A DNA stretch of 64,000 nt, taken from NCBI RefSeq assembly GCF_901827175.1, contig NZ_LR594662.1:620001-684000 (forward strand), in the 5' to 3' direction. Source of the DNA: Variovorax sp. RA8. Lineage in GTDB: Bacteria > Pseudomonadota > Gammaproteobacteria > Burkholderiales > Burkholderiaceae_C. The notes under the pieces are model-generated. The model was not told the DNA's origin, ran no database searches, and saw only the letters and a list, made by a program, of their open reading frames with translations. Shown here one piece after another: positions 1 through 7,404 of the stretch. Position 1 is the stretch's first letter. Each line of letters opens with the position of its first letter. A program made the position numbers and the translations under genes.

Positions 1-444
1 GGGAATAATCTGCACGGGCCTCAGTTCCCACAGAAGCAACTTGATGGCCAAACCGTCCCGGCCCGCTTCATCGTAATCGACAGGCATCGCGGCAGCTTCC
101 GCGATGAGTTCCCTCAACAGGGGGGAGACCGCGATGACACAGCATTTGGTGATTTCTTCCGGAATCACATCTGCTCGTAGATACAAGGTGCGCAGGGCGG
201 TGGGCCCGCACGTCTGCATGGAGTGCTGGGTTTGGGGCGGGACCCAGACTGCTCGCTGCGGCGGCACGATCCAGGAGCCTACTTGCGTATGCACCAATAT
301 TGCCCCCGACGTGGCGTAGATCAATTGTCCGCGCGGGTGCTCGTGATATGGAATAAAAAACCGGGCAGGGAGATCACGTGCCATGCCGCCGACAGGCCTA
401 GGTATTCCTTGATAGTCTTCTCTATTCTCGCTTTTCCCGAACAT
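1..444 (-). CDS. AraC-family transcriptional regulator, N-terminal part (runs off the window)
   Basis: The leftward frame from ATG 444 stays open to base 1, giving the first 148 residues; the C-terminal helix-turn-helix half lies outside the window. The visible part is an AraC_binding cupin: it begins MFGKSENREDY, continues with a HEHPRGQLIYA strand, then VPPQRAVWVPP and the QHSMQTCG metal-site-like loop, and ends with a segment (SPLLRELI) that in this family links the sensor to the DNA-binding domain. GAGGAAG stands 7 nt upstream of the ATG and supports this start. It is divergent from the alpha/beta hydrolase at 555, so that gene is a possible target. Ligand unknown. The family call is firm; the rest cannot be seen. 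Confidence 0.85.
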   Translation of the reverse strand, partial: MFGKSENREDYQGIPRPVGGMARDLPARFFIPYHEHPRGQLIYATSGAILVHTQVGSWIVPPQRAVWVPPQTQHSMQTCGPTALRTLYLRADVIPEEITKCCVIAVSPLLRELIAEAAAMPVDYDEAGRDGLAIKLLLWELRPVQIIP

Positions 445-554
445 GTCACTTCCTCGATAGGTGTTGTCATCTGCAGGCGAGCGCTACGGGCTTGGGCTTC
501 GTATAGTCTCATAGCGATGAAATCTTCGCAATCCTTACGACTCATTATTACGCC

Positions 555-1412
555 ATGGCTATTTACAGAAATTTTAACCAAGAACAGCTCGACGCGCAGT
601 ACAACGTACGCGCCGGAATTCCGAACTACTTGGAAATCTTTGCTCGCTGGAAATCGGATGGGGCTGCCTTCAGGTCTGCGCATGTCGTGCAAGAAAACCT
701 GGCCTATGGTGAAGACGAGAAGCAGCAGCTGGACTTTTTTCCTGCTACCGATCCGGATCAGCCCTTACTCATTTTCATTCACGGCGGATATTGGCAATCG
801 CTGGACAAGTCTGATTTCAGCTCAATTGCAGGCCCTTATCTTGAGAAAAACATCAATGTTGCGGTCGTGAATTACCGGTTGGCTCCCAGTGCAACGATGT
901 CCGAAATCGTGAGCGACAACCAGAAAGCGTTGACGTGGCTCTTCGACAACGCTTCAAGGCTGAACTTCAGTCGCGACAGGATTTTTGTTTCCGGACATTC
1001 CGCGGGTGGACATCTGACAGCCGTACTCGCTGGCACCGATTGGAAAGCGCTCGGATATCCGGCCGATCTCATCAAGGGTGGTTGTGCAATCAGCGGCTTG
1101 TATGACCTGGAGCCAATTCGTCTCTGCTATCTCAACAAGGTCGTAGGCCTTACTGCGCACGATGTCGCAGTTTTCAGTCCCCTACGGACCCCACGCCCAT
1201 TTAAGGTGCCGATGATCCTGACCGTGGGCGGCGCTGAGTCGCCTGAGTATTTCCGTCTTCAAGCGGAATACGAGCAGCTCCTGAAGCAGGAAGGCTCACT
1301 GCTTAGGGTCGTCGACTTGAAGACCGGCCATCACTTCGATGCGGTCGATGCACTCGGCGTTGGCAGCGGTGAACTTTCGCAAACCGTAGTCCGGATGATT
1401 TGCAGCAGCTGA
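555..1412 (+). CDS. alpha/beta hydrolase, kynurenine-formamidase/esterase-like
   Basis: The product has 285 residues. It carries an HGGYWQ oxyanion-hole motif near residue 75, a GHSAGGH nucleophile elbow with Ser149, and a late TGHHFDAVD segment that supplies the catalytic His. HGG(Y/F)W plus GHSAGG is typical of arylformamidases (kynurenine formamidase) and BD-FAE-type esterases. No other tryptophan-catabolic gene is nearby, so the substrate stays open; an amide or ester hydrolase is the safe description. No convincing ribosome-binding site precedes ATG 555. Its base composition is clearly lower in GC than the sugar and sen regions, in line with an accessory block. It is divergent from the AraC-type regulator. 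Confidence 0.85.
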   Translation: MAIYRNFNQEQLDAQYNVRAGIPNYLEIFARWKSDGAAFRSAHVVQENLAYGEDEKQQLDFFPATDPDQPLLIFIHGGYWQSLDKSDFSSIAGPYLEKNINVAVVNYRLAPSATMSEIVSDNQKALTWLFDNASRLNFSRDRIFVSGHSAGGHLTAVLAGTDWKALGYPADLIKGGCAISGLYDLEPIRLCYLNKVVGLTAHDVAVFSPLRTPRPFKVPMILTVGGAESPEYFRLQAEYEQLLKQEGSLLRVVDLKTGHHFDAVDALGVGSGELSQTVVRMICSS

Positions 1413-1444
1413 TTGCGCGCACAAAGCCGTCGGGTACACGCCCC

Positions 1445-1665
1445 TAGCAGGCTGCTGAAGTACCTAACTCGAAGGTTCCCCGTCAGCGGGCTTGGCGCGT
1501 TGTCCTTGCAGACCTACTAAACCACCCCCGATGCGCGGCCCTGACACATTCACCGAAGGCTTGTTTCACGATGAGACGGCTGGACGATTCGTTCCGCCGA
1601 CCACCCTTTGCGCCGCATCAGGGTGATGGGGTCGATCTGCATCGCAGTCCAAAGGCGTGGGCAAG
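1445..1665 (+). pseudogene. decayed IS5/IS1182-type transposase start with remnant IS end
   Basis: A frame opening at ATG 1531 reads MRGPDTFTEGLF, the usual N-terminus of IS5/IS1182-type DDE transposases. The expected continuation MRRLDD appears one frame over at about 1570, FVPP returns in the first frame, and LRRIRV reads in another. At least two small indels have therefore destroyed the gene within 40 codons, and nothing downstream continues it. The AGCAGGCTGCTGAA motif at 1447-1460 resembles the conserved terminal sequence of these elements. This is a relic with no intact transposase and no visible right end. The IS family is judged from memory of the N-terminal motif only. Confidence 0.6.
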
Positions 1666-1736
1666 ACCTCGTCCTTCGGAAGGTTGACCAGTAAAGTAGT
1701 CAAATCCAGGGGGAAATTGACTAGAATTCTGGACAA

Positions 1737-2426
1737 ATGACAGCCCAAACGGATGTGACCTCGGTTCTGGATCGCCAGTTGCTTCTGCAGCTGGGGGAGA
1801 GGCTCAAGCGCGTTCGCCGCCAAAAAGGCTTCTCGAGCACAGCCTTGGCTGAGCTAGTTGGCATCTCGCGCACCACACTAGCAGCCATCGAGTCTGGGGA
1901 CTCATCACCCTCCATGGGGAACTACGTGCGCGTGATGTCGGCCCTAGGAGTCTCAGCAGACCTTGCCTTGTTGGCAAGCGATGCCCTGCAAATCACCCCC
2001 GGTGTTGAGGGTGGGCCGCGCAAACGGCCAGCGCCTGCCGGTTCCGTGTTGGTCAGGGCTGACGGCAGTCATGATGCGCAAGATCTGCAAAGCCTGATGT
2101 TGCATGAGGAGGCGATCAAGCTGATGCGCAGCGATCCGAAATTGATCGACCAGGCTCTCGCAACCCTGGAGGAATGGCGCAGCTCGGGCAGCAGTCATTC
2201 GCGATTCCTGTGGGACGAATGGTCAGTCATCCTGCACCGGCGCGATTGGCGTCGCGCCCTGAGCACGTCGCGCCGCGGCAGGGAACTGCGGCAGGCGTCG
2301 CCCCTGCCAACCATCTTGCCGGCGTCCCTCCGTGCGGCCGTCCTTGAACAAGTAAGCGCCCTGAAAAAGGGAGTCCTGCTAGGGTCGAAGTCGCGCACGT
2401 CCGCTTCCGAAGAGGGGTCTAGATGA
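1737..2426 (+). CDS. XRE-type HTH protein, probable antitoxin/partner of the downstream nucleotidyltransferase
   Basis: The 229-residue protein has an HTH_3 domain at about residues 20-80 (GERLKRVRRQKGFS, then a recognition helix GISRTTLAAIESG) and an uncharacterised C-terminal half of about 140 residues containing WDEWSVILHRRDW. The extra C-terminal domain separates it from simple phage repressors. Its stop overlaps the next start in an ATGA, so the two are translationally coupled. HTH-protein plus DUF6036-type nucleotidyltransferase pairs resemble toxin-antitoxin operons in which the HTH protein binds its own promoter and neutralises the partner. That role is inferred; no activity can be read from the sequence. 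Confidence 0.75.
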   Translation: MTAQTDVTSVLDRQLLLQLGERLKRVRRQKGFSSTALAELVGISRTTLAAIESGDSSPSMGNYVRVMSALGVSADLALLASDALQITPGVEGGPRKRPAPAGSVLVRADGSHDAQDLQSLMLHEEAIKLMRSDPKLIDQALATLEEWRSSGSSHSRFLWDEWSVILHRRDWRRALSTSRRGRELRQASPLPTILPASLRAAVLEQVSALKKGVLLGSKSRTSASEEGSR

Positions 2427-2992
2427 ACCGCGAGGACCTCGAGCACATCATTCGTGCCGCTGGCGACGTAACCGACGAATATGAGTTCATCATCGTTGGC
2501 AGCCAGTCCATCCTCGGGCCGATCCCATACCCTCCGGACGTTTTCAGGCTGTCGGCGGAAGCGGACATCTATCCGAGGGATGCCGAGGAGAAATCAGAGC
2601 TGATCGAAGGAGCCTTGGGCGAGGGTTCGCAGTTCCATACGACGTATGGATACTATGCACAGGGCGTCGATTCGACGACTGCCAAACTGCCGCTGGGTTG
2701 GGAGGGGCGCCTGCATCGCGTTCAGAGCGAGAAGGGGACCAACGGCCGTCTCGGTCTTTGCCTGGATGTCATCGATTTGTTCATGTCCAAGGCTGCGGCC
2801 AACCGAGAAAAGGACCGTGAGTTCAACATGGCCTTGTTGCAGCACGGCTTCGTGAAGGCGCCCGATGCCATCAAGATGGTCGACCAGATGCACCTTCTTG
2901 GCGACGCGGACAAGCGCAGCATGCGGGCACGCATTCGACGCTGGGTGAAGCTTCTAGACAGGCGTGGCTACGACGTTCCGTCAGGCGATTGA
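2423..2992 (+). CDS. DUF6036-like nucleotidyltransferase, probable toxin or abortive-infection effector
   Basis: The 189-residue protein has the layout of a minimal nucleotidyltransferase: IIVGSQSILG as the Gly-Ser loop near residue 25, an acidic SAEADIYPRD segment near residue 45 as the metal site, and the C-terminal signature CLDVIDLFMSKAAANREKD, close in form to the DL-x-x-K-x-A-x-R-x-KD motif of AbiEii-like proteins. It is coupled by a 4-bp overlap to the XRE gene. Known relatives nucleotidylate RNA or protein and are kept in check by the partner. The target here is unknown. It lies in a low-GC block with an IS relic, the usual setting for mobile defence modules. Confidence 0.75.
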   Translation: MNREDLEHIIRAAGDVTDEYEFIIVGSQSILGPIPYPPDVFRLSAEADIYPRDAEEKSELIEGALGEGSQFHTTYGYYAQGVDSTTAKLPLGWEGRLHRVQSEKGTNGRLGLCLDVIDLFMSKAAANREKDREFNMALLQHGFVKAPDAIKMVDQMHLLGDADKRSMRARIRRWVKLLDRRGYDVPSGD

Positions 2993-3081
2993 TCCGCGGT
3001 CAAACGCACTGTCCGGATTGAGCGCCTGTGGTCCGTCACTGCCTTGTGCCTGCGTTGCGTGGATGCAACGACTAGAGTTTC

Positions 3082-3103
3082 GTCGGTATTTCTGTCGGTA
3101 TTT
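3082..3103. repeat. tandem pair GTCGGTATTT with 12-bp period
   Basis: GTCGGTATTT occurs at 3082-3091 and again at 3094-3103, separated by CT. The period is close to one helical turn. It may be a paired binding site or leftover recombination sequence next to the terminator; nothing else supports either use. Confidence 0.5.
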
Positions 3104-3210
3104 GTGAAGGCTGAAGTCGTCTGATCCAGCATCCGTGCGGGGTTCCAAAGGATTTGTGATTCCTGGCGGCGGACCAGAACATCGTTTCGCACGATCTCAA
3201 AACAGCTCAG

Positions 3211-3248
3211 AACCCGCATGCTTGCTTAGCATCGCGGGTTTATTTTTT
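3211..3248 (+). terminator. rho-independent terminator
   Basis: AACCCGC at 3211-3217 pairs with GCGGGTT at 3234-3240. Inside it ATGC pairs with GCAT, with a single-base bulge, and TTTATTTTTT follows. It is well formed for rightward transcription, yet the nearest rightward gene ends 218 bp upstream, so it may originally have served another transcript. Confidence 0.8.
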
Positions 3249-3526
3249 GGGTCTGTGCCTGCATGACGCACGCCCCCCGTGACAACAGTCGCGCGCCCGC
3301 GTCTGAGCCGCCAACACTTCCTTTCCCACAGACTGAACGTCGACGGGTCAGTGCGCTTGAGGAACCGCCCGATGTCCGATAGCTGCTGGCAGCACAGGGC
3401 CCACGGACGGGTTGTCGCTTGCAGGAGGTCAGGATCTGCGCGACTACTCCCTGAGTTGCTCATTGGTAAACTTTTCCGTAAAGTGTTGCTTGGCGGCCTG
3501 TGTTGCCGCCTCCCACGGAGCATTGG

Positions 3527-4144
3527 ATGAAGTTTGCCTTCCTGCTGTACGAGGGCGTTGAGCCCATCGACCTGGCCGCCATCGGCGTGATCTCGATGGC
3601 GAAGCGCGTGATCCCAGAACTCAGCTACCTGACGGTGGCGGCCGATGGAGGCCTGCAGCGGCTCTCGAACGGGCTCAGGGTTGCACCGGACTTCACCCTC
3701 GGCGATTGCCCTGATGTCGATGCGATCATCGTCCCCGGCGGACCCGGCTGGCCGGCGGCATCGGAAGACGCCGCCATCCGCTCCTTTCTTCAGCGCCGCA
3801 GCGGCAGCGCAACACTGGTCTCCGTCTGTACGGGCGCCATGATCCTCGCTACGGCGGGCCTGCTCGACGGGCGAGTGGCGACGACCAAGTGCGAGGTCCG
3901 CGCGCCCGAGCTTTCTCCTTTGGCCGTGCTGGCGCGCGAACATCCGGATGTCGATGCGCGCAAGGCGCTCGTCGTCGATTCCGGGACGATCATCACCGGT
4001 GGCGGCGTGTCGCTGTGCATCGACGCCATCCTGCACGTGCTCGCCACGCGCATCGGCGCCGATGAAGCGGCCGAAGTCGCCCGCATCATCGAGTACGCGC
4101 ATGCATGGCAAGCCAACAAAGCGCGCCTGCCGACCCTCGCCTGA
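3527..4144 (+). CDS. DJ-1/PfpI family protein, isonitrile-hydratase-like
   Basis: The product has 205 residues from ATG 3527, with GGAG 8 nt upstream. It is a single DJ-1/PfpI domain: FLLYEGVEPIDL at the start, the VPGGPG loop near residue 75, and the nucleophile elbow VSVCTGAM, whose Cys (about residue 103) is the family's reactive residue, followed by LATAGLLDGRVATTK. This arrangement is shared by isonitrile hydratases and by the sensor half of GlxA-type regulators, but no DNA-binding domain follows. A hydratase, glyoxalase-like or stress role is possible; the substrate is not evident. It is separate from the next unit, which has its own promoter. Confidence 0.8.
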   Translation: MKFAFLLYEGVEPIDLAAIGVISMAKRVIPELSYLTVAADGGLQRLSNGLRVAPDFTLGDCPDVDAIIVPGGPGWPAASEDAAIRSFLQRRSGSATLVSVCTGAMILATAGLLDGRVATTKCEVRAPELSPLAVLAREHPDVDARKALVVDSGTIITGGGVSLCIDAILHVLATRIGADEAAEVARIIEYAHAWQANKARLPTLA

Positions 4145-4173
4145 ACCGCGGGTTTGTCCCATCTCCGGATTGT

Positions 4174-4209
4174 TTGACACCTCGAATTGGGAAACCTATA
4201 GTTTCCCAA
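4174..4209 (+). promoter_or_regulatory. consensus sigma70 promoter overlapped by a perfect palindromic operator
   Basis: TTGACA at 4174-4179 and TATAGT at 4197-4202 are separated by exactly 17 bp. A perfect inverted repeat, TTGGGAAAC (4187-4195) and GTTTCCCAA (4201-4209) around a 5-bp spacer, covers the downstream spacer and the -10 box. A bound dimer would block RNA polymerase. The obvious candidate is the XRE-cupin regulator at 6412, last gene of the unit this promoter would drive. Confidence 0.8.
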
Positions 4210-4278
4210 CAGACAACAACTCGTTGCCTGAATCACCGCTAGCTCAGCGGCTCGTGTTTGTCGAAACTGGAGAAGGCG

Positions 4279-5601
4279 ATGGAAATTACGGATGCAGGTG
4301 CCTATGGCGCCGTCCCTGCGACCAAGTCGGACCACCGGGTCAAGCGGGTCGTCTTTGCGAGCGCGCTTGGAACGATCATCGAGTGGTACGACTTCCTGAT
4401 CTACGGCGCGGCCGCGGCGCTCGTGTTCAACAAGCTGTTCTTTCCCGCTGACGATCCCTTCGTCGGCACACTCGCCGCGCTGGGAAGCGCCGCGGTCGGA
4501 TTCTTCGCGCGGCCTTTCGGCGGCGCGGTGTTCGGCTACTTCGGCGACCGGCTCGGGCGCAAGTCGATGCTCTTGCTGACGCTGGTGATCATGGGGCTGG
4601 GCACCTTTGCGATCGGCCTGCTGCCCACCTATGCGCAGATCGGCATCTGGGCACCGATCCTGCTGGTGCTCTTGCGGATCATCCAGGGCATCGGTCTTGG
4701 CGGCGAATGGGGTGGGGCCGCGCTGATGGTGCTGGAGCATGCGCCCGCCCGCCGGCGGGGCCTGTGCGGCAGTCTCGTGCAGGTCGGCTTTCCGATAGGC
4801 CTCATCCTCTCGGCGGGCGTGTTCGCGCTCGTGTCCAAGCTGCCCGAGGAAGAGTTCCTGTCCTGGGGGTGGCGCGTGCCCTTTCTCTCGAGCCTGGTGC
4901 TGGTGATCCTCGGCGCCTTCATACGGATGAGGGTGGAGGAGTCGCCCGTCTTCGAGGCCATGAAGGCGAAGAAGGAGATCGCGCGCAATCCGCTGGCAGA
5001 GGCGCTTTTCAAGCATCCCAAGAGCTTCTTCATCGCCATCGGCTTGAAGATCTCCGAGGTCTCGTGGGTCTACATGCTCACCGTGTTCGTGGTGGTGTAT
5101 GCGACGACCAAGCTTGGCTTGCCGAAGTCGCAGATCCTGGACGCGATCATGATCGCCGCCGCTATCGAGATCGTGACCATTCCGCTGTTTGGCTACCTGT
5201 CGGATGTGTTTGGCCGGAGGCCGTTCTACTTCGCGGGATCGTTGTTCACCATCGCGTTCGCGTTTCCCATGTTCTGGCTGCTGGGGACGAAGGACCCGCT
5301 CGTGATCGTCGCCGCAGTCGCCGTGGCGCTCAGCTTCGGCCACGGGCTCATGTTCGCGCCAGAAGCCACCTACTTTCCGGAGCTCTTCGGCGCCAGGTCG
5401 CGCTACAGCGGCGCATCCTTTGGCTTCCAGGTCGCGGCGGCCATCGGCGGCGGCTTGACACCGGTGCTCGCCACCGTGCTGAGCGAGAAGATGGGTGGCA
5501 CCGCAGGCATCTCGATCATGCTCATCGTACTGGCGCTCATCACGCTGACGGCCGCGCTCTTCGCGCACGAGACACGCAACAAGTCGGTGTCTGCCTTGTA
5601 G
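4279..5601 (+). CDS. MFS transporter, metabolite:H+ symporter (MHS) family
   Basis: The 440-residue inner-membrane protein shows the MHS signature. ASALGTIIEWYDFLIYG forms the first membrane segment, ARPFGGAVFGYFGDRLGRK the conserved cytoplasmic loop, and GLGGEWGGAAL helix 5; the profile fits twelve helices. MHS members carry dicarboxylates, shikimate, betaine or aromatic acids with protons. ATG 4279 is chosen over an upstream TTG (4258) because GGAGAAGG lies 6 bases before it. It is the first gene behind the palindromic promoter and is followed by a cupin, a ferredoxin and the XRE-cupin regulator, which suggests a regulated uptake and oxidation route for one organic acid. The substrate cannot be read. 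Confidence 0.9.
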   Translation: MEITDAGAYGAVPATKSDHRVKRVVFASALGTIIEWYDFLIYGAAAALVFNKLFFPADDPFVGTLAALGSAAVGFFARPFGGAVFGYFGDRLGRKSMLLLTLVIMGLGTFAIGLLPTYAQIGIWAPILLVLLRIIQGIGLGGEWGGAALMVLEHAPARRRGLCGSLVQVGFPIGLILSAGVFALVSKLPEEEFLSWGWRVPFLSSLVLVILGAFIRMRVEESPVFEAMKAKKEIARNPLAEALFKHPKSFFIAIGLKISEVSWVYMLTVFVVVYATTKLGLPKSQILDAIMIAAAIEIVTIPLFGYLSDVFGRRPFYFAGSLFTIAFAFPMFWLLGTKDPLVIVAAVAVALSFGHGLMFAPEATYFPELFGARSRYSGASFGFQVAAAIGGGLTPVLATVLSEKMGGTAGISIMLIVLALITLTAALFAHETRNKSVSAL

Positions 5602-5643
5602 GCGGATTCCATCCCTTCGCTTATTCGTTCCAAAGGAGTTTCC

Positions 5644-6048
5644 ATGTCCAACACCCATACCGCACAACGCCTGTCCGGAAAGCTCGAGCCCACCAAAGGC
5701 GGCTCGATCTACGTCGATCCGGAAAAGCTCGAATGGCAGAAGTCGCAGTTCGACAAGATCTGGATGAAGGTGCTCTACCGCAACGACGAGGCGGGCGAGA
5801 TGACGGTGCTGCTCAAGTGGGAGCCCGGCGCCGTGCTGCCTTTCCACAAGCATCCGGAGATCGAGCAGAGCTGGGTGCTCGAAGGTTCTTTCTACGACCA
5901 CGACGGCATCTGCCGCGCCGGCCAGTACGTCTGGCGCACACCTGGCTCGCTGCACGAGACACGCTCCGACGAAGGCTGCCTGCTCCTGGCTGTGTATCGC
6001 AAGCCCAACGTGTTCTTCAACACCGCCGGGTTCCAGGCCGCGGCCTGA
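5644..6048 (+). CDS. ChrR-like single cupin protein
   Basis: The 134-residue protein is a single cupin. Metal-binding residues are visible in PFHKHPEIEQSWVLEGS (two His and a Glu, about residues 72-81), with a later His in GSLHETRS. Similar small cupins include the ChrR C-terminal domain and some non-heme iron dioxygenases, so an oxygenase role is possible but not shown. AAAGGAGTTTCC gives a strong ribosome-binding site. It lies between the MHS transporter (42-bp gap) and the ferredoxin (10-bp gap), so it is probably in the same operon. Confidence 0.75.
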   Translation: MSNTHTAQRLSGKLEPTKGGSIYVDPEKLEWQKSQFDKIWMKVLYRNDEAGEMTVLLKWEPGAVLPFHKHPEIEQSWVLEGSFYDHDGICRAGQYVWRTPGSLHETRSDEGCLLLAVYRKPNVFFNTAGFQAAA

Positions 6049-6058
6049 GGGCGAAAGC

Positions 6059-6400
6059 GTGGCGTACGTCGTCACCGACGCCTGCATCCGCTGCCGCTAT
6101 GGCGAATGCATCGAGGTCTGCCCGCAGGACGCGTTCCGCGAAGGGCCGAACTTCGTCGTGATCGATCCGCATGCCTGCGCCAACTGCGCCTTGTGCGAGA
6201 TGGTCTGCCCGGTGCAGGCCATCTTCCCCGAGCAAGGCCTCGGCGATGCGCTGCGCCCCTTCGTCGCCTTGAACGCCTCGCTTGCCCGGACCTGGCCGCG
6301 CGCCGTCTTCCGCGGGCCGCTGCCCGATGCCGACGAATGGGCTCCCAAGAAGTCCAAGCTCGCGCAGCTCGACGCCGGCACGCCGGAGGTGCGTCCGTAA
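6059..6400 (+). CDS. fdxA: FdxA-type 7Fe ferredoxin
   Basis: The product has 113 residues with a GTG start. It matches the Azotobacter FdI/FdxA pattern: VVTDACIRCRYGECIEVCP supplies Cys9, Cys17 and Cys21, and ANCALCEMVCP supplies the second Cys set, enough for one 3Fe-4S and one 4Fe-4S cluster. The family's extra non-ligand Cys after the first CP is replaced by Ala. The C-terminal tail (WPRAVFRGPLPDADEW) is also typical. It is an electron carrier in the cytosol, here 10 bp after the cupin gene, which hints that the neighbouring enzyme needs low-potential electrons. Housekeeping fdxA is normally elsewhere, so this may be a dedicated copy. Confidence 0.85.
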   Translation: MAYVVTDACIRCRYGECIEVCPQDAFREGPNFVVIDPHACANCALCEMVCPVQAIFPEQGLGDALRPFVALNASLARTWPRAVFRGPLPDADEWAPKKSKLAQLDAGTPEVRP

Positions 6401-6411
6401 AATCGGGCGAC

Positions 6412-7062
6412 ATGCCAACGACCAAACGCCCTGAGACAAGAGCAAATGGCGAAACGAACGCCACACCGCAGGACGACGCGCCCCTGCCTGTCGATCTGGG
6501 CGCGCGGATCAAGCAGCAGCGGCTCGCTGCCGGCCTGACCCTGGCTGAGCTCGCTGAGCGCGCAGGCTTCGGCAAGGCCTACCTCTCGCGTATCGAGAAC
6601 GGCAAGAAGGTGCCGCCCATCGGCACGCTCTCCCGCATCGCCGACGTGCTCGGCATCGAAGCCGCGGCGTTGCTGCAGACTGCGGGCGTGCGCAGCCGAT
6701 GGCGCGGCGCCAGCGTCGTGCGCAAAAGCGAGAAGCGCGCGACCGTGCTCGGCGGCAGTGCCTTCGGCTACGACTACTTCGCGCTCACCGACGCGACCGA
6801 GGGGCGGGCGCTCCAGCCCTTCCTGTTCTCCTTTCCTGCCGAGGTCGACAAGTTCGTCTTCTTCGAGCATGACGGCGAGGAGCTGCTCCACGTGCTGACG
6901 GGGCGCATCGAATGGCAGGTGGGCATGGACAAGTACATCCTCGAGGCCGGCGACACGATCCATTTCGATTCGCGCATGCCGCACCGTGGCCACAGTCTTT
7001 CGGGTGCGGCCACTGCACTCGTGGTCATGTACTCGCCTGGGAAGGCCGCGAACCTGGCTTGA
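6412..7062 (+). CDS. XRE-family regulator with C-terminal cupin sensor
   Basis: The 216-residue protein has an HTH_3 domain at about residues 28-85 (LGARIKQQRLAAGLTLAELAERAG, then KAYLSRIENGK) followed by a cupin_2 domain (residues 130-210) with EELLHVLTGRIEW and DTIHFDSRMPHRGHS. This HTH-cupin design is known from repressors such as PuuR and SutR that sense a small ligand through the cupin. ATG 6412 starts 11 bp after fdxA. As the last gene of the unit it is the natural ligand-responsive repressor for the palindrome at 4187-4209, giving autoregulation. That link is inferred. Confidence 0.85.
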   Translation: MPTTKRPETRANGETNATPQDDAPLPVDLGARIKQQRLAAGLTLAELAERAGFGKAYLSRIENGKKVPPIGTLSRIADVLGIEAAALLQTAGVRSRWRGASVVRKSEKRATVLGGSAFGYDYFALTDATEGRALQPFLFSFPAEVDKFVFFEHDGEELLHVLTGRIEWQVGMDKYILEAGDTIHFDSRMPHRGHSLSGAATALVVMYSPGKAANLA

Positions 7063-7404
7063 GGCGCGTAGCCCGCCGAGACGAACGAATGGATCGTCCA
7101 ATCCCCGGCCGTTCGCCTGCACTCATCGGTGCCGCGGCGCCGGACCATGCGAGACACAACGCCCTGCACTACGTCCGGCTCCTCGGCGGATGCCTGTAGG
7201 AGCGAGCCGCGCCAGAATCACCGCATGAAGGCACTTGCGCCACGCCCCATTTTGCGGAACTGTTCTTCGATGGCCTTCGCGTTGTGATTGTTGGAACAAA
7301 GCTGATTCGCGCCTCGGGCTGTGCGTCACTGCGCCCGGCAAACCGAAGGTCCCCACGATCCGCGCGCAGGCGCAGCAACGCCGCACAGCCTGGAGGCCAG
7401 AACG
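7063..7404. other. 342-bp stretch without a recognisable gene
   Basis: No frame on either strand shows a familiar protein, and no clear hairpin, repeat or RNA gene was found. Only the GGAGG at 7392-7396, which belongs to the methyltransferase start, is functional on inspection. It may hold that gene's promoter, but no good -35/-10 pair stands out. Confidence 0.4.

Larger units (their letters stand above)
2993..3526. other. 534-bp gene-free stretch, possible end of the accessory block
   Basis: No convincing coding frame, tRNA or rRNA is visible. It holds a short direct repeat at 3082-3103 and a rho-independent terminator at 3211-3248. Just before the DJ-1 gene, at 3463-3482, two GTAAA motifs lie 12 bp apart in an AT-rich patch (TTGGTAAAC, then CCGTAAAG) that may be promoter or operator sequence. 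GC content and codon pattern shift from the left block to the high-GC right block across this stretch. I read it as a junction, but saw no integrase or att pair that would prove it. Confidence 0.4.

Noticed and set aside
321..545. A leftward 74-codon frame starting MSRKDCEDF in the AraC/hydrolase gap
   Set aside because: It overlaps the better-supported AraC reading frame and has no recognisable domain.
3083..3210. tRNA or integrase attachment site
   Set aside because: No cloverleaf or CCA-end pattern, no integrase gene, and no matching direct repeat elsewhere in the window.
3279..3530. An 83-codon frame before the DJ-1 gene
   Set aside because: Arg/Leu/Ser-rich without domain, no ribosome-binding site, and overlapping the probable promoter of the DJ-1 gene.
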